Shown here: positions 27,598 to 36,781 of the stretch, piece by piece
Position numbering within the stretch: the stretch's first letter is position 1
Layout: each line of letters starts with the position of its first letter
Made by a program: the position numbers and the translations under genes
DNA from: Paracoccus kondratievae
GTDB taxonomy: Bacteria > Pseudomonadota > Alphaproteobacteria > Rhodobacterales > Rhodobacteraceae
Direction of reading: 5' to 3'
Length of the DNA: 64,000 nucleotides
NCBI RefSeq assembly: GCF_009301415.1
Contig: NZ_CP045073.1
Span: 372,001 to 436,000, forward strand
The notes under the pieces: model-generated
Databases searched by the model: none
The model's input: the letters and a program-made list of their open reading frames with translations, nothing else
What the model was told of the DNA's origin: nothing

Positions 27598-28770
27598 TCA
27601 ATCCGCGAAAGGCGGCTCAAACACCGTGCCATCAAAGAACGCATCGGCACGCAGAATCATCTGGCCTTTTTCGGCACCGACCTCGCGATCCTCGGTCAGG
27701 GCACCTTCAAGCCGGGCCGAGGCTCCGGGCAGGGCGGCCCCGGCCGCGCGCAGGTGCTGACGGTAAAGATCGGTACGGAAATGCGCCATCGCCCGCCGCA
27801 TTGCGGCATCGGGCTGTAACCCATAGCGCCGCGCAATGCGCTGCGCAAAAAGCGCGGCAAGGCTTTTCCACGGAAAGGTCGCGGCACCGGCGTGAAAGGC
27901 GACAAAGCCCGGCACGTGGCGGATTTCGCCCGAAGGGGTCACCTGCAAGCGCCCGGTCAGACCGCGTTCAGCCAGTTCGGCGGGCAGGTCCAGATATTCG
28001 CGCCGCGACAGAATCTCGGCAGCGGTATCGCGGTTCTCACGCTCATCCAGCCAGCGCCCGGCACGCCAGATCGCGCGCATCAGCGCCCCCGTCATCTCGG
28101 GCTCGGCCGCGATAAAGTCCCGTCGCAGCACCAGCCCCTTTTCAGGCGGAGAGGCCCAGACAGCCGTGCCGGGCAAAAGCAGCGCCGCGACACCCCGATC
28201 CACCGCGCTGGAGGCCCATGGCTCACCAACGCAAAATGCATCGACCTCGCCCGCCGCCATGGATTCCGCCATCAGCGGGGGCGGCACGGTCACGACCTCA
28301 GGCGCCGCATCAAAACCGCAGACGCCAAGCCAGTGCTGCATCAGCTCCAGCTGGGTCGAGAAATGAAACGGCACCCCCACGCGCAGCCGCTCGGGCGCCG
28401 CGCGGCGCAGTGCCTCGCCGGCCTTGCGCGCGTCACGAAAGTCGAAGTCATGGCCCAGATCACGCATCCGCGCAGCCAGGGCAGCACTGACCGCCACCGC
28501 CTGCCCGCCCTGGGACAGAAACATTACCAGATCCAGATCCGGCAGGGCCGGACCCAGCCCCATCGCCTGCGCTACCGGCATGGGCGCCAGCATATGCGCG
28601 GCCTCGATCAGCCCCGCGCCCAGCATGTCCCGGGCCTGCGCCCATGCGCCAAGGCGCAAAAGGCTGAACTCAAGCCCCTCTTCAGCAGCAAAGCCCAATT
28701 CGGCCGCGACGATCAGCGGCGCAGCGTCGATCAGCGGCACATAGCCAAGGCGCACAGATGTCAGCCGCAT
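27598..28770 (-). CDS. nasS: nitrate/nitrite sensor NasS (NrtA-like binding protein)
   Basis: A 390-residue protein resembling the NrtA/CmpA periplasmic binding proteins but with no signal peptide, so it is cytosolic. It opens with VRLGYVPLIDAAPLIVAAELGF, and later segments include HMLAPMPVAQAMGLG and CVGEPWASSAVDRG. NasS holds NasT in an inactive complex and releases it when nitrate or nitrite binds. It overlaps nasT by ten bases at its start, in keeping with the 1:1 complex. The C-terminal part (RRYGLQPDAAMRRAMAHFRT) is the usual helical end. Confidence 0.93.
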   Translation of the reverse strand: MRLTSVRLGYVPLIDAAPLIVAAELGFAAEEGLEFSLLRLGAWAQARDMLGAGLIEAAHMLAPMPVAQAMGLGPALPDLDLVMFLSQGGQAVAVSAALAARMRDLGHDFDFRDARKAGEALRRAAPERLRVGVPFHFSTQLELMQHWLGVCGFDAAPEVVTVPPPLMAESMAAGEVDAFCVGEPWASSAVDRGVAALLLPGTAVWASPPEKGLVLRRDFIAAEPEMTGALMRAIWRAGRWLDERENRDTAAEILSRREYLDLPAELAERGLTGRLQVTPSGEIRHVPGFVAFHAGAATFPWKSLAALFAQRIARRYGLQPDAAMRRAMAHFRTDLYRQHLRAAGAALPGASARLEGALTEDREVGAEKGQMILRADAFFDGTVFEPPFAD

Positions 28771-29351
28771 GAAAGCAACCCCGCGGCAAGGACAAGCTGC
28801 TGGGCGATCTCGGCCACGCGTTTGCCCTGATCCATCGCCGTCTTGCGCAGCAGGGCATAGGCGGCCTCTTCGTCGATGCCGCGCGCCTTCATCAGTACGG
28901 CCTTGGCGCGGTCGATGACCTTGCGCTCTTCCAGCGCGGCGCGGGTCGCGGCCAGTTCCGCGCGCATACGCTGAAACATGTGAAACCGCGCAATGGCCGC
29001 ATCAAGGATCGGCTTGATCCGGTCGGGGCGCAGCCCGTCTACGACATAGGCGGAAATCCCAGCCTCGACCGCAGCTCGGGTCAGATGCTCGTCCGAGCGG
29101 TCGACGAACATGGCCACCGGCCGTTCGGTCGGACCCGACGCCAGCGCCAGCTCTTCGAGCACGTCGCGTGAAGGGTTGGCAAGATCAATGAGCACGATAT
29201 CTGGCCGAAACTCGGCGATGTGGCGGGCAAGGCCGGTTTCCTCCGAGATGATGCGAATGTCGTGGTCTCCGATCTCGCGCAGCCCGTCCACGATCGGGGC
29301 GGCACGTTCCGGGTCGGGCTCGATGACCACGATCGAAAGACGCTTGTCCAT
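28761..29351 (-). CDS. nasT: ANTAR-domain antiterminator NasT
   Basis: A 196-residue regulator with an N-terminal receiver-like domain (IVVIEPDPERAAPIVDGL to about residue 120) and a C-terminal ANTAR domain of three helices (EERKVIDRAKAVLMKARGID, AYALLRKTAMDQGKR). NasT binds leader RNA of the nas operon and prevents premature termination when NasS lets go. Receiver domains of NasT are usually not phosphorylated. The start at 29351 follows AGGAACC; upstream in-frame sequence is promoter DNA. It is divergent from the urea importer genes. Confidence 0.93.
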   Translation of the reverse strand: MDKRLSIVVIEPDPERAAPIVDGLREIGDHDIRIISEETGLARHIAEFRPDIVLIDLANPSRDVLEELALASGPTERPVAMFVDRSDEHLTRAAVEAGISAYVVDGLRPDRIKPILDAAIARFHMFQRMRAELAATRAALEERKVIDRAKAVLMKARGIDEEAAYALLRKTAMDQGKRVAEIAQQLVLAAGLLSCG

Positions 29352-29678
29352 CTGGTTCCTGCTCTCTTTCGTCCCAGCAGGTGCCAGCTTGGCGGCGCAC
29401 CCGCAACGCATCGCGCCCTTGCCGCGCGCGCCATCCGTCATCTGCGCAAGGACCGGGCAGATATTCCGCCCGCCGCCCGCATCCCGGGCAGAACACGGGT
29501 TCCGCCGGGGCGCGAACATTGCAATGCCGCCTGACCGGGCAAGTGCGACACGGGGTTGCCTGCCATCAGGGCGCGCCCGGTTTTCTGCCGCCCCCGGCAC
29601 GGTTCGCGCTGGTTCTGCGCCGCCGCGAGGCCGTTAGCTTGGCGCAGTTCCCTTCGTCCTTATCCGGAGAACGTCCGC
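29352..29678. promoter_or_regulatory. divergent control region of nasT and urtA
   Basis: This 327-base region has no credible gene. It must hold the promoters of nasTS and urtABCDE, two nitrogen-scavenging systems normally activated by NtrC. A stretch around 29520-29548 (TTGCAATGCC ... GGCAAGTGC) has loose dyad symmetry that could be an NtrC-type site, but it is too weak to call. I found no good sigma-54 GG/GC promoter. Confidence 0.35.
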
Positions 29679-30971
29679 ATGAAACTCCCATCCCTTACCG
29701 CATCGCTGCTTTCCGCTTTGATCGGCACGGCTGCGCTGGCCGAGGACACATCCGAGCCGATCAAGGTCGGCATCCTGCATTCGCTGTCGGGCACGATGGC
29801 GATTTCCGAGACCACGCTTAAAGACGCCATGCTGATGCTGATCGAGCAGCAAAATGCCAGGGGCGGCGTCCTTGGCCGCAAGCTCGAACCAGTGGTGGTC
29901 GACCCGGCCTCGGACTGGCCTCTTTTTGCTGAAAAGGCGCGCGAGCTGATCGCGGGTGATCAGGTGGCCGCTGTCTTTGGCTGCTGGACCAGCGTGTCAC
30001 GCAAATCGGTGCTGCCGGTGTTTCGCGAACTCGACAGCATCCTGTTCTATCCCGTCCAATACGAGGGCGAGGAATCCGAGCGTAACGTCTTTTACACTGG
30101 CGCGGCACCAAACCAGCAGGCGATCCCCGCAGTCGAATATCTGATGGATCAGGGGGTCGAACGTTGGGTGCTGGCCGGCACCGACTATGTCTATCCACGG
30201 ACCACGAACAAGATCCTTGAGCAATTTCTTAAGGACAGGGGCGTCGCGGATGAGGATATCCTGATCAACTACACGCCCTTTGGTCAGTCCGACTGGCAGA
30301 CGATCGTTTCGGACATCAAGGCCTTTGGCAGCACTGGCAAGAAAACGGCAGTCGTCTCGACCATCAACGGCGATGCGAACGTGCCTTTCTATAAGGAACT
30401 TGCCAATCAGGGCATCACCGCCGAACAGATCCCCGTCGTCGCCTTTTCCGTCGGCGAGGAAGAGCTGGCGGGCATCGACACCGCGCCGCTGGTCGGTCAC
30501 ATGGCCGCATGGAACTATTTCCAAAGCGTGGACGACCCTGCGAATTACGAATTCATCGACGCCTGGCACAAGTTCACCGGCAGCGACAAACGCGTGACCA
30601 ACGACCCGATGGAGGCCCATTACATCGGCTTTAACATGTGGGTGAAGGCGGTCGAAAAAGCCGGCACCACCGACCCCGACAAGGTCATCGACGCCATGGT
30701 CGGCATCGAGGTTCCGAACCTTACGGGTGGCAAGGCCATCATGGGCAAGGATCACCACATTACCAAGCCGGTCATGGTGGGCGAGATCAATGCCGAGGGC
30801 CAGTTCGACATCGTCTGGGAAAGCGAAGGCGAGGTTCCCGGCGACGCCTGGTCCGATTACCTGCCCGGCTCAAAGGATCTGATCGCCGATTGGACCGATC
30901 CGATCCGCTGCGGCAATTACAACACCACGACCAAGACCTGCGGCGGCGCCGAAACCACCGCATCGAACTGA
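29679..30971 (+). CDS. urtA: urea ABC transporter substrate-binding protein
   Basis: A 430-residue periplasmic binding protein. The signal peptide ends near ALIGTAALAED, and the mature protein starts IKVGILHSLSGTMAISETTLKD. FGCWTSVSRKSVLPVFRE, FYPVQYEGEE and GTDYVYPRTTN, then the C-terminal CGNYNTTTKTC, are characteristic of UrtA rather than of amino-acid binding LivJ/AmiC relatives. It captures urea at low concentration as a nitrogen source. No urease genes are in the window. The start is set by GGAGAACG and the signal peptide. First gene of urtABCDE. Confidence 0.95.
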   Translation: MKLPSLTASLLSALIGTAALAEDTSEPIKVGILHSLSGTMAISETTLKDAMLMLIEQQNARGGVLGRKLEPVVVDPASDWPLFAEKARELIAGDQVAAVFGCWTSVSRKSVLPVFRELDSILFYPVQYEGEESERNVFYTGAAPNQQAIPAVEYLMDQGVERWVLAGTDYVYPRTTNKILEQFLKDRGVADEDILINYTPFGQSDWQTIVSDIKAFGSTGKKTAVVSTINGDANVPFYKELANQGITAEQIPVVAFSVGEEELAGIDTAPLVGHMAAWNYFQSVDDPANYEFIDAWHKFTGSDKRVTNDPMEAHYIGFNMWVKAVEKAGTTDPDKVIDAMVGIEVPNLTGGKAIMGKDHHITKPVMVGEINAEGQFDIVWESEGEVPGDAWSDYLPGSKDLIADWTDPIRCGNYNTTTKTCGGAETTASN

Positions 30972-30990
30972 TCCCATCCATGAAGAAAGA

Positions 30991-31023
30991 CCGCGCGCCG
31001 CACCCTTGTAGTGCCGCGCGCGG
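30991..31023 (+). terminator. intercistronic hairpin between urtA and urtB
   Basis: A 13-base stem with one mismatch (CCGCGCGCCGCAC / GTGCCGCGCGCGG) closes a seven-base loop, 20 bases past the urtA stop. There is no U-tract. Such hairpins after a binding-protein gene usually raise its mRNA level over the downstream permease genes by stabilising the 3' end or partly terminating. Confidence 0.6.
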
Positions 31024-31040
31024 GCCAGGCGAGGGACCAT

Positions 31041-32621
31041 ATGCGACTGATCCGGCTGATCCTGCTTTGCCTTATCATGCCCGCCGCAGCGCTGGCGCAA
31101 AGCTTTGAGGAAATCGCCAGGGCCCTGCCCGAGGGCAGCTATGACGACCGCGCGGACCGTGTCTCGGCACTGGCCAGCAGCGGCGATCCCCGGGCCGAGG
31201 CGCTGTTGACCGCACTGGTCGGCGGCGATCTGGCAGTGCTGAAATCCGACGGCCGGTTGGTAATCGTCACCGATGGCAGCGCCACAGATGCGCTGAGCGG
31301 CGATCCCGCAGGCTCGGTCACCCGCCGGGATGTGACCCCGGTGCGGGTGAACAACAACCTGCGTGGCCATGTTCGTGCCGCCTTGGGCACGCTGGGTCTT
31401 GTCGCCGAAAGCCCCGCCGCACGCACCCGCGCCGCCGCGCAGGTCGAGGCCGCGCCCGATCCCGCGCAGCTATCCGCATTGGAGGCTGCACTATCGCGGG
31501 AAACCGACACAAAAGCCCGCGACGCGCTGGAAATTGCGCGGGCATCAGTGCTGCTTGTCGCGCCCGATGCCACACCCGACGAACGGGCCGAGGCCCTTGC
31601 CCTGATCGCCGAGCGGCGTGGCGCGGCGGCACAAGGTCGGATCCGCCCGCTGCTCTCTGATCCGGCGCTAAAGGATGCAGCCCGGACGGCGCTTGCAGAT
31701 ATCGAACGCGCCGAGGCACTGCGTGGATGGGGGTTGACGCTTTGGCAGGGGTTGTCGCTCGGCTCGGTTCTGCTGCTTGCGGCCATCGGCCTGTCGATCA
31801 CCTTTGGCGTCTGCGGCGTCATCAATATGGCGCATGGCGAACTGGTGATGCTTGGCGCCTATACGACCTTCATGGTCCAAGAGGTCATCCGCACCCACGC
31901 GCCGGGGCTTTTTGACTGGTCGCTGGCGATTGCCCTGCCGCTTGCCTTTCTTGTCACTGCCGCCATCGGCATCGCGGTTGAGCGTGGCATCGTACGCAGG
32001 CTTTACGGCCGGCCGCTTGAAACTCTGCTTGCCACATGGGGCGTCAGCCTGATCCTGCAACAGGCGGTCCGCTCGATCTTTGGGCCAAACAACCGGCAGG
32101 TCGGCAACCCCTCCTGGATGTCGGGCAGTGTCGAGGTGCTGGGCCTGTCGCTGACCTGGAATCGCATCTGGATCATGTTGTTCGCGCTGGCCGTCTTTGG
32201 CTTTCTGATGCTGGTGCTGCGCCGCACCGCGCTGGGGTTGCAGATGCGTGCCGTCACCCAGAACCGCGCCATGGCGGCAGAAATGGGCATCCGCACCGGC
32301 CGCGTCGATGCGCTGACCTTTGGTCTTGGTGCCGGGATCGCCGGGCTGGCGGGGGTGGCGCTTAGCCAGATCGACAACGTCTCACCGAACCTAGGTCAGG
32401 GTTATATCGTCGACAGCTTCATGGTTGTGGTCTTTGGTGGGGCAGGCTCACTTTGGGGCACGCTGGCCGGGGCGTTCACGCTGGGCATCGTGAACAAGCT
32501 GGCTGAGCCTTTGGCCGGGGCGATGCTCGCCAAGGTGATGATCCTGATCTTTATCATCCTGTTCATCCAGAAACGCCCGCGTGGTCTGTTCCCGACCCGT
32601 GGCCGGGCGGTGGAGGGCTGA
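31041..32621 (+). CDS. urtB: urea ABC transporter permease UrtB
   Basis: A 526-residue LivH-type permease with a signal peptide (MRLIRLILLCLIMPAAALAQ) and a periplasmic N-terminal extension of about 210 residues. The membrane part starts near LTLWQGLSLGSVLLLAAIGL. The extension is helical and rich in Ala, Asp and Glu; long UrtB proteins of this sort are known, but its job is unclear. Permease motifs include GVCGVINMAHGELVMLGAY and the EAA-like AAEMGIRTGRVDALTFGLG. It starts after GAGGGACC and ends one base before urtC. Confidence 0.94.
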   Translation: MRLIRLILLCLIMPAAALAQSFEEIARALPEGSYDDRADRVSALASSGDPRAEALLTALVGGDLAVLKSDGRLVIVTDGSATDALSGDPAGSVTRRDVTPVRVNNNLRGHVRAALGTLGLVAESPAARTRAAAQVEAAPDPAQLSALEAALSRETDTKARDALEIARASVLLVAPDATPDERAEALALIAERRGAAAQGRIRPLLSDPALKDAARTALADIERAEALRGWGLTLWQGLSLGSVLLLAAIGLSITFGVCGVINMAHGELVMLGAYTTFMVQEVIRTHAPGLFDWSLAIALPLAFLVTAAIGIAVERGIVRRLYGRPLETLLATWGVSLILQQAVRSIFGPNNRQVGNPSWMSGSVEVLGLSLTWNRIWIMLFALAVFGFLMLVLRRTALGLQMRAVTQNRAMAAEMGIRTGRVDALTFGLGAGIAGLAGVALSQIDNVSPNLGQGYIVDSFMVVVFGGAGSLWGTLAGAFTLGIVNKLAEPLAGAMLAKVMILIFIILFIQKRPRGLFPTRGRAVEG

Positions 32622-32622
32622 C

Positions 32623-33699
32623 ATGCGCCTGATCGACCGCAACATGACCGTCTTTCTAGGCGGGCTTTTCATCCTTACCGTGGCGATCCCGCTGATGCAG
32701 GGCAATATCCTGCCCGGCTATGCTATTCAGCTTGCGGGGAAATACCTTTGCTACGCGCTGCTTGCCGTGGCGCTGGACCTGGTCTGGGGCTATGCTGGCA
32801 TCCTGTCGCTGGGACATGGTGCATTCTTCGCGCTTGGCGCCTATGTCATGGGCATGCATCTGATGCGCGAGATCGGCACGCGCGGCGTCTATGCCAATCC
32901 CGAACTGCCCGATTTCATGGTCTTTCTGAACTGGGACAGCCTGCCATGGTACTGGCTCGCCTCGGGCAGTTTTGCTGCAACGCTGGCGCTGATCCTGCTC
33001 GTGCCGGGCTGCCTGGCCTTTGTCTTTGGCTGGTTCGCCTTTCGGGCACGGGTCAGCGGAGTTTATCTGTCGATCATCACGCAGGCGATGACCTATGCGC
33101 TGATGCTGGCGTTTTTCCGCAACGAGATGGGTTTTGGCGGCAATAACGGCCTGACCGACTTCAAGGACCTGCTGGGAGTATCGCTGTCCTCGCCGGAAAT
33201 GCGACTTGTGCTATTTATCGCTTCGGCGCTGGCGCTGGCGGGCGGGCTACTGCTTGCCCGGGCGATCACGGCAAGTCACCTTGGCCGGGTGCTGGTCGCA
33301 ATCCGCGATGCCGAGAGCCGAACCCGCTTTCTTGGCTACCGGGTCGAGCATTACAAACTGTTCGTCTGGACCGTCTCGGCCATGATGGCGGGGGTGGCGG
33401 GCGCGCTTTACGTTCCTCAGGTCGGGATCGTGAACCCGGGGGAATTCGCACCCGCAAACTCGATTGAAGTGGTGATCTGGGTGGCGCTTGGCGGCCGGGG
33501 CACGCTGGCCGGAGCCGCACTTGGCGCAATCATGGTTGCGCTGACGCGCACATTGCTGACCGGCTGGCTGCCCGACGCGTGGCTGTATGCGCTGGGGGCT
33601 CTGTTCATCCTCGTCACGCTATATCTGCCCAAGGGGATCGTCGGTGCGCTTGGGGATCTGCGCCCTGCCCGCAAGCAGTCAAAGGAGGTTCCGGCATGA
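32623..33699 (+). CDS. urtC: urea ABC transporter permease UrtC
   Basis: A 358-residue LivM-type permease that pairs with UrtB. About ten helices; the conserved GYAGILSLGHGAFFALGAYVMGM lies near residue 60 and YLSIITQAMTYALMLAFF is mid-protein. The coupling loop is IRDAESRTRFLGYRVEHYK. The start ATG is one base after the urtB stop, and the stop overlaps the urtD start (ATGA). Ends in a short cytosolic tail rich in Arg and Lys. Confidence 0.95.
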   Translation: MRLIDRNMTVFLGGLFILTVAIPLMQGNILPGYAIQLAGKYLCYALLAVALDLVWGYAGILSLGHGAFFALGAYVMGMHLMREIGTRGVYANPELPDFMVFLNWDSLPWYWLASGSFAATLALILLVPGCLAFVFGWFAFRARVSGVYLSIITQAMTYALMLAFFRNEMGFGGNNGLTDFKDLLGVSLSSPEMRLVLFIASALALAGGLLLARAITASHLGRVLVAIRDAESRTRFLGYRVEHYKLFVWTVSAMMAGVAGALYVPQVGIVNPGEFAPANSIEVVIWVALGGRGTLAGAALGAIMVALTRTLLTGWLPDAWLYALGALFILVTLYLPKGIVGALGDLRPARKQSKEVPA

Positions 33700-34427
33700 C
33701 CATCCTCAACATCGACAGCGTATCGAAAAGCTTTGACGGTTTCAGGGCAATCAACGATCTGAACCTTGCCATCGACAAGGGAGAGCTGCGCGCCATCATT
33801 GGCCCGAACGGCGCAGGCAAGACCACGATGATGGACCTGATTACCGGTCGTATCCGGCCTGACCGCGGCACGCTGTTCTTTGACACCACCCATGATCTGA
33901 CGCGACTGGACGAAGCAGGCACCGCCCGGCTGGGCATCGGCCGCAAGTTCCAAAAGCCAACGGTCATCGAAAGCCTGACCGTGGCCGAAAATATCGACCT
34001 GGCCCTGGCTGGACCCCGCGACGTCTGGTCGGCCCTGCGTGGCCCACATGGCAAGTCAGCGGTGAAAGAGCGTGCCCGGCTGCTTGATCTGGTGCGCCTG
34101 CCTGACCCTGACCTGCTTGCCGGTGCGCTGAGCCACGGCCAGAAACAATGGCTGGAAATCGCGATGTTGCTTGCGCAAAAACCGCGCCTTTTGCTGGTGG
34201 ATGAGCCCGCCGCCGGCATGACCGACGCCGAGACGATGCGCACCGCAGAGCTGTTGCGCAGCCTTGCGGGCGAGCATTCGATCGTGGTGGTCGAGCATGA
34301 CATGGATTTCGTCCGCGCGCTCGATTGCCGCGTCACGGTCCTGCATCAGGGTCATGTGCTGGCCGAGGGGCCGCTTGACCATGTTTCCCGCAATCCCGAG
34401 GTAATCGATGTCTATCTTGGCCGCTGA
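33696..34427 (+). CDS. urtD: urea ABC transporter ATP-binding protein UrtD
   Basis: A 243-residue LivG-type ATPase. Walker A GPNGAGKTTMMDLITG is near residue 34, the family-specific GRKFQKPTVIESLTVAENI contains the Q-loop, and the signature region is ALSHGQKQWLEIAMLL. Walker B is LLLVDEPAAGMTD, and the switch His is in VEHDMDF. AGGAGG precedes the start, which overlaps the urtC stop by four bases; urtE begins inside its last 20 bases. The SHGQ form of the signature is usual for UrtD. Confidence 0.95.
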   Translation: MTILNIDSVSKSFDGFRAINDLNLAIDKGELRAIIGPNGAGKTTMMDLITGRIRPDRGTLFFDTTHDLTRLDEAGTARLGIGRKFQKPTVIESLTVAENIDLALAGPRDVWSALRGPHGKSAVKERARLLDLVRLPDPDLLAGALSHGQKQWLEIAMLLAQKPRLLLVDEPAAGMTDAETMRTAELLRSLAGEHSIVVVEHDMDFVRALDCRVTVLHQGHVLAEGPLDHVSRNPEVIDVYLGR

Positions 34428-35124
34428 CGCGCTGGTCGTCGAAAATGTCAGCCTGCATTACGGCGCGGCGCAGGCGCTGCGCGGGGTCTCGCTACAGGCA
34501 CCGGTCGGGCAGGTCACGGCGGTCATGGGCCGCAACGGCGTTGGCAAGACCAGCCTGATGCGGGCCATCACCGGACGCGAAAAGGTCTCGGCCGGACGGA
34601 TATCGCTTGCCGGCCGCGACCTGACCCATCTGCCGCCCCACGCGCGGGCGCGGGCGGGTGTTGCCTCATGTCCGCAGGGGCGCGAGATATTTCCCTTGCT
34701 GACCGTGCGCGAGAATCTTGAGACCGGCTTTGCAGGCCTGCCCCGCGCCGAGCGTCACGTCCCGCCCGAGGTCGATGAGCTGTTTCCGATACTGGGTGAG
34801 ATGGCGCAGCGGCGCGGCGGCGACCTGTCAGGCGGACAACAGCAACAGCTTGCCATCGGCCGGGCGCTGGTGACACGGCCAAAACTATTGGTCCTCGACG
34901 AGCCGACCGAAGGCATCCAGCCTTCGGTCATCAAGGACATCGGCCGCGCCATCCGCTATCTGCGCGATCAGGGCCGCATGGCTATCGTACTGGTCGAGCA
35001 ATATGTCGACTTCGCGCTGGAACTTGCGGACCGCATCATCGTCCTGGATCGTGGCACGGTAGTGATGCAGGGCGAAGCCGCTGCCATGGACCATGACGCC
35101 CTGCGCCGTGCGATTGCGGTCTAG
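34408..35124 (+). CDS. urtE: urea ABC transporter ATP-binding protein UrtE
   Basis: A 238-residue LivF-type ATPase and last gene of urtABCDE. Walker A GRNGVGKTSLMRAITG is near residue 35, the Q-loop lies in SCPQGREIFPLLTVREN, the signature is LSGGQQQQLAIGRALV, Walker B is LLVLDEPTEGIQPS, and the switch His is replaced by Gln in VLVEQYVDF, which is normal in LivF/UrtE proteins. It overlaps urtD by 20 bases. No urease genes follow; a MOSC gene starts 59 bases later. Confidence 0.95.
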   Translation: MSILAADALVVENVSLHYGAAQALRGVSLQAPVGQVTAVMGRNGVGKTSLMRAITGREKVSAGRISLAGRDLTHLPPHARARAGVASCPQGREIFPLLTVRENLETGFAGLPRAERHVPPEVDELFPILGEMAQRRGGDLSGGQQQQLAIGRALVTRPKLLVLDEPTEGIQPSVIKDIGRAIRYLRDQGRMAIVLVEQYVDFALELADRIIVLDRGTVVMQGEAAAMDHDALRRAIAV

Positions 35125-35183
35125 CCATCTTGAGCCTGCCCCGGCTTTGGCTAATCTGGCCACGGCAGTGAACAGAGGACGCC

Positions 35184-35936
35184 ATGGCCGAGATCATCCT
35201 GCTGACCGGCAAGGCCGCGCCGCTGCCGGGCAGCGATCAGTCGAGCGGTATCGACAAGCACCCGGTTGACCACCCGCTGGCGCTGGGACCGGAGGGCTTT
35301 GCGGGCGATGAACAGGCCGACCGGCGCGTGCATGGCGGGCCGGAAAAGGCTGTGCATCATTATCCGTTCGATCACTATGCGGCCTGGCGGGATGAACAGG
35401 CCTCTCTGGCGCCCTTGGGGCAGCCGGGGGTTTCGCACCCCCGGACCCCCGCGGGATATTTGGGCACGAAAGAAGCTTTTAGGTTGCTGGAGACCGCGGG
35501 GGCCTTTGGCGAGAATATCTCGACCCTTGGGCTGGATGAGGGAAAGGTGGCGGTCGGTGACATCTTTCGTCTGGGGTCGGCCCTTGTTCAGGTCAGTCAG
35601 GGACGGCAGCCCTGCTGGAAGCTGAACCACCGGTTCGGGGTCAGAGACATGGCCCGCCGCGTCCAGCAAAGCGGGCGCACCGGCTGGTATTACCGTGTCC
35701 TGCAACCCGGCACCGTCGCGCCGGGGGACCGGCTGGAGCTGATTGACCGCATCGCGCCCGATTGGACACTGCGCCGGCTTTGGCATGCGCTTTATGTGGA
35801 CCGGCTGAACATGACCGAGTTGCAGGGCATTGCCGCGCTGGAGGTTCTGGCCGAAGGCTGGCGGCGCTATGCCATGCGCCGGCTGGAAAGCGGCCGGGTC
35901 GAGGACTGGACGAAGCGACTGGAGGGAAGCCCATGA
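35184..35936 (+). CDS. MOSC-domain protein (YiiM-like)
   Basis: A 250-residue protein with a MOSC domain (about residues 25-160) and a C-terminal three-helix 3-alpha domain (about 190-240). MOSC proteins handle sulfurated molybdenum cofactor; the YiiM group reduces N-hydroxylated compounds. Conserved pieces are GDEQADRRVHGGPEKAVHHY, FGENISTLGL and the cysteine in SQGRQPCWKLNHRFG, the likely sulfur or Mo ligand. The start follows AGGACGCC. Its stop overlaps the pdxY start by four bases. Near the nas cluster, whose NasC needs a Mo cofactor, although no direct link is known. Confidence 0.88.
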   Translation: MAEIILLTGKAAPLPGSDQSSGIDKHPVDHPLALGPEGFAGDEQADRRVHGGPEKAVHHYPFDHYAAWRDEQASLAPLGQPGVSHPRTPAGYLGTKEAFRLLETAGAFGENISTLGLDEGKVAVGDIFRLGSALVQVSQGRQPCWKLNHRFGVRDMARRVQQSGRTGWYYRVLQPGTVAPGDRLELIDRIAPDWTLRRLWHALYVDRLNMTELQGIAALEVLAEGWRRYAMRRLESGRVEDWTKRLEGSP

Positions 35937-36769
35937 TCCGCCCGCTTGTGATCTCAATTCAGAGCCAGGTGGTTCTGGGCCATGTCGGCAATTCGGCAGC
36001 AGTGTTTCCGATGCTTGCCGCCGGACTGGAGGTGACACCGATCCCGACAGTGATCTTTTCGAATACCCCCGACTACCCAAGTCTGCGCGGCAGACCACTG
36101 CCCGGCGATTTCTTTGCCGAGCTGTTGCAGGGGGCCTGGGATCGCGGTTTGCCCGAACGGGCGGATTTCGTGCTGACCGGCTATATCGGCTCAATCGAGG
36201 TGGCGCGGCTGATCGCTGATTTCGTCGCCAAAGCCAAAGCGGTCAACCCGCGCCTGCGCTATTACTGCGATCCGGTTCTGGGCGATGAGCAGCCGGGGCT
36301 GTATGTGCCCAAAGAGATCGCGGACATCTTTCGCGACCGGCTGTTGCCTATGGCCGATATCGCCTCGCCCAATCCGTTCGAGATTGCATGGCTGACCGGG
36401 CAGCCTATCGCAGAGCTGGCGGATGTCCATCACGCAGCAGAGGCGCTGCACATGGCGCCTGAGGCACAGCTGATCGTCACCGGCTGCAAGCTGCGCGAGA
36501 CCGCGCCCGGTATGCTGGAAAGCGTCATTCGCGGCCCTGACGGGCTGACACGCCATCCGACGCCCCACCTGCCAGTGGCCATGGCCGGGACCGGAGATCT
36601 GTTCGCCGGGCTGATCACTGCCGCGCTTGGGCAAGGCCGCAGTCTTGCCCAAGCGGTCGAGTTTGCGCAGGTCCAGACTTCGCGCGCACTGGCACGGGCA
36701 GCCGAACTGGGCACCAAAGAGGTCGTGCTGTCGGACCCAGAGTTCCGCGCCGCCCTGCTGAGGGCCTGA
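35933..36769 (+). CDS. pdxY: pyridoxal kinase (PdxY type)
   Basis: Ribokinase-fold enzyme of 278 residues that phosphorylates pyridoxal in vitamin B6 salvage. Recognised by ISIQSQVVLGHVGNSAAVFPM at the start, YYCDPVLGDEQPGLYV in the middle, PNPFEIAWLTG, and the catalytic loop AGTGDLFAGLI near the C-terminus with the base Asp. GGAGGG stands before the ATG, which overlaps the MOSC stop. It converges on tex with 12 bases between them and no clear terminator. Confidence 0.92.
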   Translation: MIRPLVISIQSQVVLGHVGNSAAVFPMLAAGLEVTPIPTVIFSNTPDYPSLRGRPLPGDFFAELLQGAWDRGLPERADFVLTGYIGSIEVARLIADFVAKAKAVNPRLRYYCDPVLGDEQPGLYVPKEIADIFRDRLLPMADIASPNPFEIAWLTGQPIAELADVHHAAEALHMAPEAQLIVTGCKLRETAPGMLESVIRGPDGLTRHPTPHLPVAMAGTGDLFAGLITAALGQGRSLAQAVEFAQVQTSRALARAAELGTKEVVLSDPEFRAALLRA

Positions 36770-36781
36770 CCCGCGCCCCGC

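Noticed and set aside
29352..29678. Sigma-54 promoter between nasT and urtA
   Set aside because: The GGCAC near 29612 lacks a properly spaced TTGC, and no other GG-N10-GC element looks convincing.
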